NCBI GenBank assembly: GCA_039105265.1
Contig: JAPFFF010000029.1
Span: forward strand, 62,001-126,000
Length of the DNA stretch: 64,000 nucleotides
From: Tritrichomonas musculus
Lineage: Eukaryota > Parabasalia > Tritrichomonadida > Tritrichomonadidae
Reading direction: 5' to 3'
A program made the translations under genes and the position numbers. The notes beneath the pieces are model-generated. The model made no database searches. It was given only the letters and a program-made list of their open reading frames with translations, and was not told where the DNA came from. Position 1 is the stretch's first letter. Each line of letters starts with the position of its first letter. Shown here in pieces: positions 30,439 to 41,500 of the stretch.

Positions 30439-31630
30439 TGAGAAGAAATTTGGTTTCAAATAGTTCAATTGATGAAAGTGAAAGTTGCCACATCAATAAT
30501 TACAACTAAGCAAGGTCAATAACAGTAAAATACACATATACATTATAAGTGGAAATAGATTGGTGTAGATGAAATAAAAGGAAGAGTAATTAAAATTATT
30601 ATAATGTTTAAATGAAATGATATGTATATTTTTAAAACAAGGAAGAATGAATCTCAATCTAAGGGATTGACCTGCATAGGTCAAAGTATATTGGCCTCAT
30701 ATAGAAATTCATTGAAACTTTTTGATTAAAAATACAGTAGACTTATTACCAATTTCAAATATCCTTCGATATTTCTATGAACACTAATAATATATTATAT
30801 GAGTCATTTCAAAACAAATTATATATTGAAGAGGGTTTAAAAAAAGCTTTCAATCGGTGCGAGCCATTTTGTGAGTTCTCAATTTGCATCAAAATTTTAT
30901 ATGTGTTACTTGAAAAAATGATCATTTCCATTGAAATAGCAAATTTCGACAATCATTTGGAGATCATGAGTTTTTATAAAAAAAATTTTCTTATGATAAA
31001 CCAACTTTCTTTTTATAATAATAACTCATAATGGCCAAATATTCCCGTTTGATTAACCAAACCAATTGAAAATTCGAATGAAATACTCACTCAATAAAAT
31101 ATTATAATATCTAAATATTTTGGACTGATACATGATAATTTACAAAATAACCTTTTACTATAAAATATAAATAAATTATCAATCATTTTAGACTCTGTGT
31201 AACCTTTATTTAATTAATAATGATATGAGATTTACAATTTATGCCATTATATATATTTTTATTTAATTAATTGGACTTTTAACATGATATTTAATATATT
31301 TAAAACCTATTTTATATTATTTTCTAATACATTTTTCAATATAAAACTATTTTTTAATTTTCAAAAGACAAAAAATAAACATATCAAAAAAATAGATTTA
31401 TTGAAAAATTCAAAGAATTTGTTGATCGTTCTCCTCAAATAATTATCAATAATTGAATGAAATTCAGAGGATGCGATGTCTAATACAGGACTATTTTTGC
31501 TATGAAAGATTTTTTAGCATTCAATCAAAAACAATTGACCTTTTTTGGTCAAAAAATTGTGAATAAAATTTTTAATTCAAATTTTAATTATCGTTTATTC
31601 AAATTTTTTATTTTATAAAAGAATGGAAAC
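30439..31630. other. AT-rich region without a convincing gene
   Basis: An 84-codon plus-strand frame at 30777-31031 has no recognisable domain and no supporting context. A dyad GACCTGCATAGGTC is near 30669-30682, and a related phrase (GGTCAATATTGACCTCATAT) recurs near 36547, suggesting dispersed repeat remnants. Nothing else was recognised. Confidence 0.4.
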
Positions 31631-31922
31631 ATGCCTATGTCAATGGTCAATTCAAGATTAGATGTTATCAACTGGCTCCGAAAAACAGATAATATTAGTG
31701 AAATATCAAAACAAACTGGACATTCAAAAAGTTTCATAAGATTAGTGATGCAATTCAATCAGAACTGAAAAATTTACTCGGCGAAAGAATCAAAGTAAAT
31801 AATGATGTTCAAAATCAAATCTTTAATCTGACAATTCAAAATCGTCGAATGACCGGACAACAAATTGCAGATATTGTGTCAAATAACATTTTTTATATAA
31901 ATACGTTTTTCCAAAAAAGATA
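31631..31922 (+). pseudogene. helix-turn-helix transposase N-terminal remnant (Tc1/mariner-like?)
   Basis: Two helix-turn-helix segments can be read: VINWLRKTDNISEISKQTGH (31631-31766) and, after a frame change, QIFNLTIQNRRMTGQQIADI (about 31770-31922). The pair resembles the paired-like DNA-binding region of Tc1/mariner transposases. The catalytic domain is absent. A CAGTAACC sequence preceded by TA follows at about 31926, resembling the MITE ends described elsewhere in the window. Confidence 0.4.
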
Positions 31923-32083
31923 ATACAGTAACCGAAACTTTTTGAAAGGAATTCAATTAAAACACGTTGCAAAGTGGATTATTTTTTTATTTTGAGAAAG
32001 CTCATTGAAAAAAACTCATAGAATTGAAACATTCAATTTTGGAAGTAGCTCCTTAAATCCAATGAATCAAATGCGTATCTATT

Positions 32084-33720
32084 TCATTTATTATTACACC
32101 TTTTTAAATTATTTAATGCATAAGAACTGTTTAAATCAGCAGATTTTTGATAATATTCAATTGCTTTCGAATAATCTTGTTCAACTCCTTCTCCTTCTTC
32201 ATAGCATAATCCTAAATTATATAATGCATAAGAATTATTTAAATCAGCAGATTTTTGAAAATATTCAATTGCTTTCGAATAATCTTGTTCAACTCCTTTT
32301 CCTTCTTTATAACATAATCCTAAATTATATAATGCATAAGAATTATTTAAATCAGCAGATTTTTGATAATATTCAATTGCTTTCGAATAATCTTGTTCAA
32401 CTCCTTTTCCTTCTTTATAACATATTCCTAAATTATTTAATGCATAAGAATTATTTAAATCAGCAGATTTTTGATAATATTCAATTGCTTTCGAATAATC
32501 TTGTTCAACTCCTTTTCCTTCTTTATAACATATTCCTAAATTATTTAATGCATAAGAATTATTTAAATCAGCAGCTTTTTGATAATATTCAATTGCTTTC
32601 GAATAATCTTGTTCAACTCCTTTTCCTTCTTTATAACATATTCCTAAATTATTTAATGCAGAAGAATTATTTAAATCAGCAGATTTTTGATAATATTCAA
32701 TTGCTTTCGAATAATCTTGTTCAACTCCTTTTCCTTCTTCATAACATAATCCTAAATTATATAATGCATAAGAATTATTTAAATCAGCAGATTTTTGATA
32801 ATATTCAATTGCTTTCGAATAATCTTGTTCAACTCCTTTTCCTTCTTTATAACATATTCCTAAATTATTTAATGCATAAGAATTATTTAAATCAGCAGCT
32901 TTTTGATAATATTCAATTGCTTTCGAATAATCTTGTTCAACTCCTTTTCCTTCTTTATAACATATTCCTAAATTATTTAATGCAGAAGAATTGTTTAAAT
33001 CAGCAGCTTTTTGATAATATTCAATTGCTTTCGAATAATCTTGTTCAACTCCTTTTCCTTCTTTATAACATATTCCTAAATTATTTAATGCATAAGAATT
33101 ATTTAAATCAGCAGATTTTTGATAATATTCAATTGCTTTCGAATAATCTTGTTCAACTCCTTTTCCTTCTTTATAACATATTCCTAAATTATTTAATGCA
33201 GAAGAATTGTTTAAATCAGCAGATTTTTGATAATATTCAATTGCTTTCGAATAATCTTGTTCAACTCCTTCTCCTTCTTTATAACATATTCCTAAATTAT
33301 TTAATGCAGAAGAATTGTTTAAATCAGCAGATTTTTGATAATATTCAATTGCTTTCGAATAATCTTGTTCAACTCCTTCTCCTTCTTCATAGCATAATCC
33401 TAAATTATATAATGCAGAAGAATTATTTAAATCAGCAGCTTTTTGATAATATTCAATTGCTTTCGAATAATCTTGTTCAACTCCTTCTCCTTCTTCATAG
33501 CATAATCCTAAATTATATAATGCAGAAGAATTATTTAAATCAGCAGATTTTTGAAAATATTCAATTGCTTTCGAATAATCTTGTTCAACTCCTTTTCCTT
33601 CTTTATAACATATTCCTAAATTATATAATGCAGAAGAATTATTTAAATCAGCAGCTTTTTGATAATATTCAATTGCTTTCGAATAATCTTGTTCAAGTCC
33701 TTCTCCTCTTTCATAACGTA
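32084..33720 (-). repeat. 108-bp tandem repeats encoding Sel1 units
   Basis: Fourteen full copies and flanking partial copies of a 108-base unit encode AIEYYQKSADLNNS-ALNNLGICYKEGKGVEQDYSK-type repeats. Copies differ at only a few positions (S/A, S/Y, N/Y, I/L, K/E), so the array is recent or kept uniform by gene conversion. The exact length invites copy-number change and assembly error. It also leaves a long, meaningless open frame on the plus strand. Confidence 0.9.
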
Positions 33721-35560
33721 TTGCTAATTCAAAAAAATTAATTGAATCTGAGAATTCTGATGATTTCTTATTATTTTCAGCAAATTCTGAATATTCATGA
33801 TCTGTTATTTTATCATCATAATCATCTTCACCTGAAATATCTTTCAAGTATTTTTTTCCAATTTTTGGTGTATAATTCTCTTTAATAACTGAAATATGTT
33901 TTTGTATTGATTTATTTTTTCCATAATATTCAATACAAAAATCATTTACAATACCGCCTATTGATGTTCCACATTCTTTTATTAATAAGTAAACCCCACC
34001 CTTCCGAATCGATTCGAAATCATTTTCGTTTTTATTTGATAAATATTCTAATGGAATGCAATTCGTTTCAGCCATTTTTTTGAAATCATTAAAATTAATA
34101 ATGATATATTGTTTATTTGGTTTTTTCAATATTTTTGGTAATGTTTGAACAGATGGTATATATTGTGATTGAGGATATTTTTCATTAACAATAAAAGCTA
34201 ATGCTCCTAAATGTTTGATTTTTAATGACTCCAAGAAGTTTTCATTTAATACATTCATCAAATTTTGATTGATATGAATAATTAATTTCTTATCTAGAGA
34301 TTTGAAAAATACAAAAGGAATGTCATCAATTTCATCATCAAATCCGAAAATATTTTTGATATTTTGTATCATTGATTTATCTGCTTTTGAAAATTGGCAA
34401 TAATTTTTAACTTTAGTAGATTGAGATATATCATGAGTATAAATTCTTTCAAATTGATCGATTTTTTTAATAACCGAAATAAATGTGAAGCCACTATGGA
34501 TTTGGTGAGGATAAAATCTCATGCAATATTTCATATTATTAACAATATTTTTACTTGATAACGATTCTATTAATTCATCATCTTGAATATCAAATAAATC
34601 TTTGTTTACATCCCATGATGTTAAACCTTCTTTTCTTTCTATATCTTCATATTTGTTTGAGCAATCGACAATTTCAAATTTATCTTTATATTTATCCATT
34701 TGTAAAACCGAATTAACAACTGCTTCATTTTCAAATGGATCAATTGAATAAGTTGAATAAATGCATATTCCTCCAACTTTCACTTTTTCTAATGCACTTA
34801 TCAAATTTTCTTTTTGTTTTTGATGATTTTCAACTGCTTTATTTAGTGAAAATAATGATTTTTCGTCGCTTTTTTCTTCATTTGTAGATGGTGCAATACA
34901 AAGAACTTTATCAAATTCTTGAATAAATGGTATTTTAAAATTTGAATATGATATAACGCAGATATTTGGAAATCCAAAATTATATTCAGATTTTGCTTTT
35001 ATCTCATCTTTTTCGTTAATAAAAAAGTAGCCATCTTTTAGTTTTTCTGAAATAATGCCACAAACACTTGGATTATTTAATCCACAGCTTAAAATGGAAT
35101 CATCCTCATCGACATCTAAAAAGATATATGGGAGTAAGGATGAAAATGGAAATCTTGATAAAAATCCAAGTTTGGTATTATTATCTATCCATTCTGAATA
35201 TTTTATAAAACTTTTATTTTCTTTTTCTTTTAATTTTAATTTTTCTATTGATTTTGTATAAAAAACTTGTCCTATTGTTCCATATTTTTCTTTCAAACTT
35301 TCAAAAATTGAAGCTTTAACTTTGTGATGCTCAAATAATGACATAAAAATATTTAATTCTTCTTGTAATTTTTTTTCATATACTTTTTCATGTTTTATAT
35401 GGAACATTTGTGGTTGATTTTCTTTTTCTAAGTGGATCAACTTATTGAATGACATAATATCCAAATTCTTGTTTTGATACACAAGCAGATTTTGGTAATA
35501 TCCAAAATAATTAATTTTGTGATTTAATGCTGATTTGGTGATTTGTATATAATCTTCCAT
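32084..35560 (-). CDS. NSUN-like pseudo-methyltransferase with about 15 Sel1 repeats
   Basis: An 1158-residue protein if it starts at MEDYIQ; an upstream ATG would add 16 residues. The first approximately 430 residues resemble the NSUN2-type RNA cytosine-5 methyltransferase core: SSLLPYIFLDV, FDKVLCIAPSTN (about 218), GGICIYSTYSIDPFENEAVV (about 266) and CMRFYPHQIHSGFTFI. The PC of motif IV and the TC of motif VI, which hold the catalytic cysteines in active members, are PS and TY here, and the SAM-binding loop is not recognisable, so it is probably inactive. From about residue 610 come 14 nearly identical 36-residue Sel1 repeats plus partial ones. It may act as a scaffold or RNA-binding protein. 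Confidence 0.75.
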   Translation of the reverse strand: MEDYIQITKSALNHKINYFGYYQNLLVYQNKNLDIMSFNKLIHLEKENQPQMFHIKHEKVYEKKLQEELNIFMSLFEHHKVKASIFESLKEKYGTIGQVFYTKSIEKLKLKEKENKSFIKYSEWIDNNTKLGFLSRFPFSSLLPYIFLDVDEDDSILSCGLNNPSVCGIISEKLKDGYFFINEKDEIKAKSEYNFGFPNICVISYSNFKIPFIQEFDKVLCIAPSTNEEKSDEKSLFSLNKAVENHQKQKENLISALEKVKVGGICIYSTYSIDPFENEAVVNSVLQMDKYKDKFEIVDCSNKYEDIERKEGLTSWDVNKDLFDIQDDELIESLSSKNIVNNMKYCMRFYPHQIHSGFTFISVIKKIDQFERIYTHDISQSTKVKNYCQFSKADKSMIQNIKNIFGFDDEIDDIPFVFFKSLDKKLIIHINQNLMNVLNENFLESLKIKHLGALAFIVNEKYPQSQYIPSVQTLPKILKKPNKQYIIINFNDFKKMAETNCIPLEYLSNKNENDFESIRKGGVYLLIKECGTSIGGIVNDFCIEYYGKNKSIQKHISVIKENYTPKIGKKYLKDISGEDDYDDKITDHEYSEFAENNKKSSEFSDSINFFELAIRYERGEGLEQDYSKAIEYYQKAADLNNSSALYNLGICYKEGKGVEQDYSKAIEYFQKSADLNNSSALYNLGLCYEEGEGVEQDYSKAIEYYQKAADLNNSSALYNLGLCYEEGEGVEQDYSKAIEYYQKSADLNNSSALNNLGICYKEGEGVEQDYSKAIEYYQKSADLNNSSALNNLGICYKEGKGVEQDYSKAIEYYQKSADLNNSYALNNLGICYKEGKGVEQDYSKAIEYYQKAADLNNSSALNNLGICYKEGKGVEQDYSKAIEYYQKAADLNNSYALNNLGICYKEGKGVEQDYSKAIEYYQKSADLNNSYALYNLGLCYEEGKGVEQDYSKAIEYYQKSADLNNSSALNNLGICYKEGKGVEQDYSKAIEYYQKAADLNNSYALNNLGICYKEGKGVEQDYSKAIEYYQKSADLNNSYALNNLGICYKEGKGVEQDYSKAIEYYQKSADLNNSYALYNLGLCYKEGKGVEQDYSKAIEYFQKSADLNNSYALYNLGLCYEEGEGVEQDYSKAIEYYQKSADLNSSYALNNLKRCNNK

Positions 35561-36052
35561 TTGAAAAAATGAAGAGAAAATGAAAAGGAGCCAAAAATTT
35601 TTTAACAATTTTCAAAATTCATTGAATGTCATAAAAATTGAATGTCTCAAAAATTGAATATGTAAAAAGGATCTTTTCATTAATTTTCTGTTTTTATTAC
35701 CAAAGTATGTAAAAATAATAATTAAATTCTTCAATGTTAGCCAAATTTGCAGTCATAATTATACAATGCAGAAAAATTTACCAATCCATAAAAAAATGAA
35801 TTACTCAATATTTTCTTGTAAAAAAGTGTTTCTATACCTAAAAATATAAGATATGTTGAAAAAATACAATTAAAAATCTCCCTTCTAAAATTAAGACAAT
35901 TCAATTCATTTGAGAAAAATTCAGAATATTATTTTGATAGGTTTATTTTTTTCAGACCCGTTTTGGACGCTTTGAAATTCAATGTTATAAAATTTAATTA
36001 CAAATCTTAAAATGGTAAAAGCAGGATTCTCTATTGCAACTTTTTTCATGGG

Positions 36053-36087
<35 letters not shown>

Positions 36088-37040
36088 CTCTTCGAATTTC
36101 TTATTTGTTTCTTCTTCATAATATGATGCTTGATAATATTTATAGAATATGGTGCTAATTGCTTGTTAAAATTGGATACTTGTTATAGTAATACAGTATA
36201 TCAATGGAAATATACTACAAAAATTAGTTTTAAGCTTAACTTAAATAGTAAAAATTAAAAATTAAGTAATTATTGCCGGGGATAACGTAATTGCTTTAAT
36301 TTTATTGCTATATTTTGTTTGCTTTGTTGGTAGGGAGAATTTTGCCTTTGGCAATGCTTAATATTTTGAGTTTTGTTAAAATCAAAAATTTTGCAATTAC
36401 AGGTTATATATATATATATTAGCCAACAAGTTTATTTGAACTTGTCTGATGGTACTGTAAAATTATGATTCACGCTGTTTATTAAAAGATTTGGGAAACA
36501 AAATAATTAAATAATGGGAAATAGTAATTGCCCGTGGAGGTTTAGGTCAATATTGACCTCATATCGTATCATAGAAAAAAAAATCTGGAACTTTTTTGCA
36601 CTCATGGTTTTTTCTATATATAAAAAAAAAAATATAAACAGAATATTTTTTTATAGTCTAAAATTGATTTGTATTAACACAAAAAAAATATAAAAACAAA
36701 GGGTAATTGCTCTGAAGGAGACTTAGCTCGAAAATATGGACGATTATTTTCTTCTGAAAAAGTTGTATGTGCTATAAAGAATTCCTCTAATTTCTTTTGG
36801 ATATTTTTTGTTTTTATATTATTTGAGATCTATTTAAAAATTTAGGTTTATAGGAAATGAATATCTTGGATCATTTGAATCAAAAAAAGTATATTGATAT
36901 AATGAGCCGTTTTACACTTATCAAAAAGATTATTGTCATAGAATCACATTAAACTAATTTTCCACATTATAATTTTTTTTCATTTAAATATATTATATTA
37001 ATCAATTCTATTCATATGAAAATAGATTAAGAATGATTTC
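35561..37040. other. AT-rich region without a convincing gene
   Basis: It holds a poly-T tract at 36058-36083, a TA-repeat near 36408-36420 and the phrase GGTCAATATTGACCTCATAT near 36547 related to one near 30670. I see no coding signal. Confidence 0.45.
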
Positions 37041-37456
37041 ATGGGAAAATTTTTTATTATTGGTTGCCAAAAAATCCCATTTAAATACCCAAGTTATGTT
37101 AATTCAATGCTTCAAGATACCAAGCAAAATGTATATTCAATTTTGTTATATTGCTTTAGTCACTATGTTCCATTAACTTCACAGAGCAACGAAGTTGGAA
37201 AACTAGCTTTCCCAAATTATCTCTTCTATCCTTCAATATCTCCCATGATATATGATCTTAAAATGAGATACAAAATGATATTACAAAGGAAATTGGAAGG
37301 ACTCATCCTAAAGGCATTCGATATTTAGGTTTTGTGTTATGTTATCCACGTGAAAACTCTATTGTTGAGGTTCCTGTAGATTTATTAGAAACTCCAGACT
37401 TTATATTCGGTCATGAAGAGATGGCTCAAATGTTTGAAAAAACAATGAATGAATAA
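37041..37456 (+). pseudogene. unrecognised protein remnant
   Basis: A 95-residue frame (MGKFFIIGCQKIPF...) is followed, after a frame change near 37310, by HPKGIRYLGFVLCYPRENSIVEVPVDLLETPDFIF up to a stop near 37456. The two parts read as one continuous protein-like sequence, so this is probably one decayed gene. I do not recognise the family. It precedes hAT transposase remnants but need not belong to them. Confidence 0.35.
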
Positions 37457-37899
37457 ATGTAGCATGCAGCAAATGGCTATATCTATCCAGTGAATGGGCA
37501 AATGATATGTCAAAATTGGCAAAAGAATTACGGTTAGAATGGGATTGATGTGTAATGCATTTATTACATTTAATAATCCAAAAATTTAGGAGAAATCTTC
37601 ACTAGAGAGATTGCATAAAGTTCATTATATTTTGATCAAATTGCATATGAAGACCTTTTGGTATGAATTTTTATATCATTATGGAAAGGAATTCTTTGAA
37701 ATTGGAAAAAACTTCACAATTGGAACAGATATTCGAAGGGGAAGCCATCTTGATGAATGTAAATAAATGGTCCCGTTTTGAAAAACAATTTTGACATTTT
37801 AAAAAATGAAGTGGCGAATAAAAAAAAAAAAAAAAAAATATATTCCCAATCCAGACAAGAATATTTTAGAATCAGGCTTTGAAATGGTCGATGAAATTC

Positions 37900-38600
37900 T
37901 TCCATGTTTGAAACAATATCTAATAGTTTACTAGATTGAATCGGGTGAATTTTACCTCTCCAAAATGGCCATTACAATTTGTTATACCCATGATGAAATT
38001 TTCAAATTTGTTTCAAAAAATGAAATTGGAATTTAGCATGAGAATTGTAGTGTTTTGATTGATCCTATTAATAATGATATTTTAACTCAAATTCAGTTTT
38101 TGCCAAAAATCTATTGAATTCTGTCATTTTGGATCCATAAATAACACCAAATCCAACTCAAATTCAATACCATCATTGGTCATATTAAATAAAAAGTTGG
38201 CTATTCACTAATATTGATATATTCCACACCAATTCAAAAAGATAATAAAGCAGATTTGGATATAGTGGAATATGATGATGAAGAAGTAAATCATTGGCTT
38301 GAAATAGTCAGATCCAATAGCAATGATTACAATAACCCATTTGATAATTGAGAAATTATTTTGGATATCCTATTTAAAAAAAATATGCAATTCATCTTTT
38401 TGTGTATGCAATTACGACAGTCATTTGAGAAAAGTTCTTCTCAATTTGCTCTAATATTGTTAATGATAAAAGATCCAGTATGACTACAGATATCTTTAGA
38501 TCTTTGCGCTTTGTTGAGACAAATATTGATCGTGCAAGAAAAATCGTTTTCGAAGAAATCTCAATTAAATTTTATTATTGTTTATTTTACCTCTAAGTTT
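37900..38600 (+). pseudogene. hAT transposase C-terminal remnant
   Basis: Decayed coding sequence ends in a hAT dimerisation-like motif. FEKSSSQFALI near 38428 and, after a frame change, VNDKRSSMTTDIFRSLRFVETN near 38455-38520 resemble the conserved FSxxGxIxxxxRSxLxxxxxxxLxFLxxN pattern. Stops and frame changes are frequent. No clear terminal inverted repeats were found around it. It is unrelated by sequence to the hAT-type MITE at 13634. Confidence 0.5.
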
Positions 38601-39479
38601 GATGATTCTCTATTTAAATATGGGCAAACTAATCGATTTTTTTATTTAATCAGGCATCATATATCACAAAATGGATGAAAATTGGTGATATGATCCCCCC
38701 GAACGAGGTAAATCATTTAAGTCCTCTCGCCCAAGCTTTATTTCTTTCACCTAATAAAAGACTCTTGAACGTGACAGAGCTTCATTGTCATACATATCTT
38801 TTAGTTCTTTTACGATATCTTCGGTTTTGGTATTTTTACGATGCAAATACATGATGACATACCTTTGCAATATTTAATAAACGAACAAAATTATAAACGT
38901 ATGAAAATACATTTTATTCATTTTCAGTTTCAACATAAGATCTCATGTTTATATTCAAAGCAATAAAAATAGAGTGAGTGAATTGTATTTTTATTATGAT
39001 TAAAAATAAAATAAAGAAAGATATCATAGTATACTATGATATTTTGTATTGAATTTTCAATTAATACTGTAGTAAATTGAGAATATTGTATAGAAAAGGA
39101 ACAAATACTGTGATACTAAACGATGTAACCTTGATGATTTAGAAAAAATGAAAAAAGCAAATAGAATATCTCATTAAGTTGGCAATCAAAATGATAACAA
39201 TGAACTCTAAGAAGAAAAATATCGGAAAAATGATCGACCTTTAATATCAAGTTTTTTCATATTGATTCAGACAAAATTGCTAAACTCATAAAATCAAAAC
39301 AAGGAACTAGTAAAAATATTAAGGTTTTTGATTCATATTCAGCTTAGAATTCAGATGATTCAGAGAAAATATGGGATAACTTGGATGTTATTTAGCATAC
39401 TAAAAGTTCAAAGCAGCCCATGAAAACATTAAAGATTTAGATTCATGCATTATTTTTAAAAAATATGAACAAAATGTTC
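38601..39479. other. AT-rich region without a convincing gene
   Basis: Contains a short C run at 38695-38700, TACTGT/ACAGTA-type phrases near 39068 and 39108, and scraps of Lys-rich coding-like sequence. Nothing could be assigned. Confidence 0.4.
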
Positions 39480-39750
39480 AAAAAAAAATACCTTTTTCGA
39501 TATTCAAAAATGGGAGGGGTTTACAAAAAAAGTTCTAAAAGCATCCAAAAAACGTGGCAGGTATGGTTGCATTTATATTGGTCCAATTGGCTTTTATGAA
39601 CTTTTGCAATATAATATACAGTATCGTTCAGATGATGCTCGATTGATAATTAATAATATTCATTTTTATGAAGGAGCAGCATTATTTCAAAAATCAGAAC
39701 ATATTCAAAGAAGAAAATTAACAGATGTTTTCGTTATGACTACATATTAA
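39480..39750 (+). pseudogene. unrecognised protein remnant
   Basis: An open stretch on the plus strand reads KASKKRGRYGCIYIGPIGFY followed by ELLQYNIQYRSDDARL and ends with MTTY and a stop. It has the composition of real protein but no start, and the sequence to the left is decayed. I do not recognise it. Confidence 0.3.
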
Positions 39751-40031
39751 TTAACTTCATGATAAATAATATTGAAAAACTAGTCCAAAAAATATTATTA
39801 TTCCTTTTTATATCTTTTATATGGATCCATAATAGAAATAATATGTTTTTTTATAGGACTTATGGAAATGAGAAATACTGCATTAGGAAATACATATATT
39901 AATATCATATATGCTATAGAAGATTTAGAAAAAGTAGGAAAGTTTTCATTACGGAAATTTTTAAAAAACAATTGTTTTTAGACGAAGTGGTATTTACTGA
40001 AAGAAAAAGTAGATATTGTAAAGCAATTTTT

Positions 40032-40361
40032 TTATCCATTGTAAAAAAAAGATTTAGTTGTAACAAAACAGGATTTTGTTGTTGCAATATGAAAAAATTG
40101 AGACCATATATACTGATAAATTAGAGTTTCAATTGTCACTCTTGGCACAGTGATTTGGAGAGGACAAACAATTCTAGAAAGAGAGATATATATTTTTGCG
40201 GAAGCTCTTTTACAACTTCGTCTTACTGGATAATAAACAACTTGTGCCATACATGATTCAGGTGCAATGACTGTTTTGTTTTGAGTATCTATGAAATCGT
40301 GACATCCTGTTTCGTCTAAGTTCATTATAAAGTCTTGTAAAAGGCCACGAACTTTTTCCAT
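40032..40361 (-). pseudogene. DDE transposase fragment (pogo/Tigger-like)
   Basis: The 109-residue frame contains NLDETGCHDFIDTQNKTVI, then SCKRASAKI and PRVTIETLI. This fits the first catalytic Asp region of DDE_1-type (pogo/CENP-B/Tigger) transposases: N-DE-G, K-V-P, KR-S and a downstream R-T. Only this segment of the protein survives; sequence on both sides is decayed. No terminal repeats were identified. Confidence 0.5.
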
Positions 40362-40541
40362 TAAAGTATTTGTATTGGATTCTATTTTTTCAATAGAGTG
40401 AGCCTATTTTTATGAGTTTAACTGGTCTTCCATCTGATTTGTTACCTCAAATGTAATTATGGTGTTGATCCCATATACAGTGAGCCCATTTGCCATATAC
40501 TTTTAATTGAATGCATCTCAAAAAATTATATAAACATCGCG

Positions 40542-40659
40542 CACGAATTCGTGCTAGGTACTAAATCGACACAGAACACAGATTGTCGACTATTATCCAA
40601 AAATATGTGTGTGCGCGATCTGTGTTCTGTGTCGATTTAGTACCTAGCACGAATTCGTG
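40542..40659. repeat. perfect 42-bp inverted repeat with 34-bp loop
   Basis: The left arm 40542-40583 (starting CACGAATTCGTGCTAGGTAC) is the exact reverse complement of the right arm 40618-40659. The arm itself begins with a 12-base palindrome CACGAATTCGTG. A second inverted pair ATCGCGCAC/GTGCGCGAT (40536-40544 and 40611-40619) overlaps the arm edges. The right arm also encodes the last residues (SRIRARY) and the stop of the gene at 40637-41029. It marks the boundary between AT-rich host DNA and a less AT-rich segment and could be a folded or hairpin end of a foreign element. Confidence 0.85.
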
Positions 40660-41029
40660 AAGCACTAGCATATGGTTCGATAGGTTTATCTATATACTTA
40701 AACGATTTGGTTTGTGGATCGTAGTATCTAGACTTATATGTATATGTATCACTCTCTTCTGGTTCGGTACTCTTTCGTGGAACTGTTCGTGATACATTGC
40801 AGAACTTACCATTACGTTTCGTGAATCGTTTTGTCGATTGTGGTATATCTTCATTAAGTGTTCTACTATCGAACTTACTAGCATTTGGATTACGACGGAA
40901 CAGGGTGTTGAGGGTCTTATAATCTTGTTTGGTTGTTAGCTCGGTGATAGCTCGTTTAAGTACTGCTAAGTCATCGGTAGCATATAACTCTTCGAGAGTT
41001 GTTTGTGATGTATTCTTGTTCTTACTCAT
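40637..41029 (-). CDS. unknown basic protein, possibly from a foreign element (130 aa)
   Basis: Starting at MSKNKNTSQTT (an upstream ATG would add 20 residues), it has a predicted helical N-terminal half (LEELYATDDLAVLKRAITEL) and a basic, Tyr-rich C-terminal half with YKSRYYDPQTKSFKYID. Codon use is less AT-rich than in host genes. The last residues and stop lie in the 42-bp inverted repeat. I do not recognise it. It lies between that repeat and the left end of the third Polinton. Confidence 0.45.
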   Translation of the reverse strand: MSKNKNTSQTTLEELYATDDLAVLKRAITELTTKQDYKTLNTLFRRNPNASKFDSRTLNEDIPQSTKRFTKRNGKFCNVSRTVPRKSTEPEESDTYTYKSRYYDPQTKSFKYIDKPIEPYASASRIRARY

Positions 41030-41195
41030 TTCGATGTAATTAAACTCACACATTTCTCGCACAAAAACAATACTATATTCACAATGCACGTATTAAATAC
41101 GTAATCCGAACCTAATAAATGTTAGCGCTAACTGGTATAGTTGTTGGATCATGAAGCATGTTTCCCAGCTTCGGCGGCAGGCATGAGTTCTATTC

Positions 41196-41456
41196 TCAGT
41201 AATACCGATTTTCTGTGTTATTTTGGATCATATTTGCTTTAGTGCCTGTTGGTGAAATATTTCCGCGGTGTAAGCTATTGCTTGTGATATCGATAACACA
41301 GATGCATTTGTCGACAAATGTAACCCAAACCAGCCTCGTGGTTGATGCAGTTTCCTTTCCTTGAGGGATTGATATATAATCCCAGGTACGTATATTGGTT
41401 CCTCGAGAGAATGCATTACGCATCCAGCATGGGGTTGGTTTTTGCTCGGCGATCAT
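41196..41456 (-). CDS. unknown small protein next to the Polinton insertion (86 aa)
   Basis: The 86-residue frame (MIAEQKPTPCWMRNAF...) stays open upstream almost to the Polinton end at 41501, so it may have been longer before the insertion. No domain is recognised. A palindromic stretch (ACGTATTAAATACGT and GTTAGCGCTAAC, 41089-41130) separates it from the previous gene. The less AT-rich composition matches that gene rather than the host. Confidence 0.35.
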   Translation of the reverse strand: MIAEQKPTPCWMRNAFSRGTNIRTWDYISIPQGKETASTTRLVWVTFVDKCICVIDITSNSLHRGNISPTGTKANMIQNNTENRYY

Positions 41457-41500
41457 CTTTTTAGTTTCATCATGTCTTAGTCTTTTTGGTCTTTACGTCG

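Noticed and set aside
30777-31031. 84-residue plus-strand frame as a gene
   Set aside because: No recognisable domain, no conserved neighbour, AT-rich low-information sequence.
32005-33741. Plus-strand frame of 578 residues rich in Leu and Asn
   Set aside because: It is the antisense of the 108-bp Sel1 repeat array; the frame stays open only because the repeat lacks stops in that phase. The Sel1 strand has the recognisable family.
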